NCBI GenBank assembly: GCA_964648295.1
Contig: CAZYNH010000002.1
Location: 1-64,000 of the forward strand
Origin: UBA4055 sp964648295
GTDB taxonomy: Bacteria > UBA4055
Direction of reading: 5' to 3'
DNA: 64,000 nt
Positions 62,925-64,000 of this stretch are shown here, one piece after another. Below the pieces are notes generated by a model, which saw only the letters and a program-made list of their open reading frames with translations, made no database searches and had not been told where the DNA came from. The position numbers and the translations under genes are program-made. Within the stretch, counting starts at the first letter, position 1, and each line of letters starts with the position of its first letter.

Positions 62925-64000
62925 CTATATCTTACCGGTTAAAACAGCTTCGTTCTCGACATCGACATCCAGATCGCCGGTCATAACTTTCATGAAAAGT
63001 GTGCCGGATTTTTTCAGATTTTCCACCGTGTCAAATTCTTTGACAGTATTTTCGTCAATGACGATGGCTTTGTCCGCATGTGCGGCTGTCGCGAGCCTGT
63101 GAGTCACGATGATGCAGGTGGTGTCGGGCAGGTTCTTTCTGAAATTATCCCAGAATGTTTTTTCTGTTTTCGCGTCCATCGCCGCGGTGCAGTCATCCAT
63201 TAAAAGAAGTTTCGGCTTTCTTATAAGCGTTCTTGCGATTGAAACTCTCTGCTTCTGCCCGCCTGAAAGAGAAAGTCCTTTCTGTCCGAGTACTGTCTCA
63301 AGCCCCTTCGGAAATGTCTTGATCTCTTCTGTCATTATCGCGGTCTCGATGCTTCTGTCGATCTCTTCCTCAGAAAAGCTGTCGCCGAGTTCAAGGTTGC
63401 TTTTTATCGTTTCCGAGAAAAGGACGTTCTCCTGTTTGATATAACCTATTATCGAAGCCAGAGAGGAGTGTTTAATTTTATTAATAGGAACCCCGTTGAT
63501 CATGATCTTTCCGCTGTCCGCTATTAAATTGCCGGCGATGATCTCCAACAGAGTTGACTTTCCGCTGCCGAGAGGCCCTACGACTGCCAGGCTTTCGCCT
63601 TTTTTGAGCTCAAAGGATATATTACTAAGCGTTTTCTTTTCAGTATCGTCAAAGGTGAATGTCAGATCCTCTACTTTCAGACTGCCGAAATCTTTTATCT
63701 CGGACTGATCTGTTTCCTCTTCAGGGTAGTCGAATTCTTCTATTTCGGTCTCTTTCAGTCTGTCAACATATCTGAAGACCTGTTTGGATGATGCGTAGAA
63801 CCAGCTTATTGTCCAGATAGGCTCGACAAGTCTCTGCAGGTATATGATGAATAAAAGAAGTGTTCCCAGGCTTATGCTGCCCTTTACAACATAGGAACTT
63901 CCGATGAATATCACGATGATGATGCCGGCGTTGTTGACCAGCATTGAGAAGAACTGAATGACAAGATTCATTTTGAGGAAATGTTTTTCCTTATCTATTC
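62925..64000 (-). CDS. ABC exporter (membrane plus ATPase), C-terminal part
   Basis: At least 357 residues of an ABC exporter gene whose 5' end lies beyond the window; the frame is open to base 64000. It has the last membrane helices, then the ATPase: Walker A GPLGSGKST, signature LSGGQKQR and Walker B LLMDDCTAAMD, in which the usual catalytic Glu of DE is replaced by Asp-Cys (DDCT). It resembles one half of a heterodimeric exporter such as YheI/YheH or TM287/288, where one subunit has a degenerate site. Confidence 0.85.
   Translation of the reverse strand, partial: IDKEKHFLKMNLVIQFFSMLVNNAGIIIVIFIGSSYVVKGSISLGTLLLFIIYLQRLVEPIWTISWFYASSKQVFRYVDRLKETEIEEFDYPEEETDQSEIKDFGSLKVEDLTFTFDDTEKKTLSNISFELKKGESLAVVGPLGSGKSTLLEIIAGNLIADSGKIMINGVPINKIKHSSLASIIGYIKQENVLFSETIKSNLELGDSFSEEEIDRSIETAIMTEEIKTFPKGLETVLGQKGLSLSGGQKQRVSIARTLIRKPKLLLMDDCTAAMDAKTEKTFWDNFRKNLPDTTCIIVTHRLATAAHADKAIVIDENTVKEFDTVENLKKSGTLFMKVMTGDLDVDVENEAVLTGKI

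Noticed and set aside
1..64000. CRISPR array, tRNA, rRNA or insertion sequence
   Set aside because: No regularly spaced repeat series, no cloverleaf or rRNA-like stretch and no transposase were recognized by eye on either strand.

Overview
The window looks like a chromosomal piece from an anaerobic, selenium-using, Gram-negative member of the FCB (Bacteroidota-like) branch. It carries an outer-membrane porin, a TamB-type AsmA protein, several lipoproteins with six-bladed beta-propellers, a Bacteroidales-type GG-leader/radical-SAM peptide cluster, ferredoxin-dependent 2-oxoacid oxidoreductase genes and two UGA-coded selenoproteins. An uncultured candidate phylum of that branch would fit, but this is inference. 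Promoters repeatedly show a TTGACA-like box, a 17-base spacer and a TATATT-like box. No tRNA, rRNA, CRISPR array or insertion sequence was found.

Layout. Bases 1-145 hold the start of an MmeI-like restriction-modification gene, followed by mazEF and two beta-propeller lipoproteins. A pair of AAA/DUF4143 ATPases (3301-5762) is bracketed by an imperfect ~55 bp direct repeat. A GntR-ABC operon (5902-8992) has a clear operator. Bases 9095-17449 form a RiPP locus: AraC-type regulator, GG-leader precursor peptide with a five-cysteine core, hairpin attenuator, radical SAM maturase, pseudo-radical-SAM partner, beta-propeller lipoprotein, C39-peptidase ABC exporter, a stub resembling the anchor of a HlyD-type protein, and a zinc-ribbon/methyltransferase/membrane fusion. 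The maturase part is much more AT-rich than the exporter part.

Bases 17682-32515 carry another DUF4143 ATPase, another beta-propeller, vapBC, and housekeeping genes (mntP, an RlmD-like methyltransferase, tamB-like, prfA, an SsnA-like amidohydrolase, rpsT, a phosphatase), then selD with an in-frame UGA at codon 17. Bases 32569-38048 hold Mrp, an operon of NifX-like proteins and ferredoxin-MinD ATPases resembling the orange-protein (ORP) system with its DUF134 regulator, and a divergent selenocysteine peroxiredoxin.

Bases 39330-46447 are one long ArsR-headed operon for arsenic and thiol redox handling: ArsP-type permease, Cys-rich protein, thioredoxins, DGC protein, CcdA, CDF transporter, split permease, ACR3 and ArsC. 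After a K+ channel block comes a complete phosphate regulon (phoU-pstBACS, phoR, phoB; 49195-56285). Next to it lie a second arsC and a second acr3, both broken. Eleven-base-phased TTAG repeats, read here as Pho boxes, precede pstS, phoB, the broken arsC and a porin gene, so the second ars pair seems to have been recruited into the phosphate-starvation response before decaying. The window closes with a four-subunit 2-oxoacid:ferredoxin oxidoreductase, a small lipoprotein and the 3' part of an ABC exporter gene.
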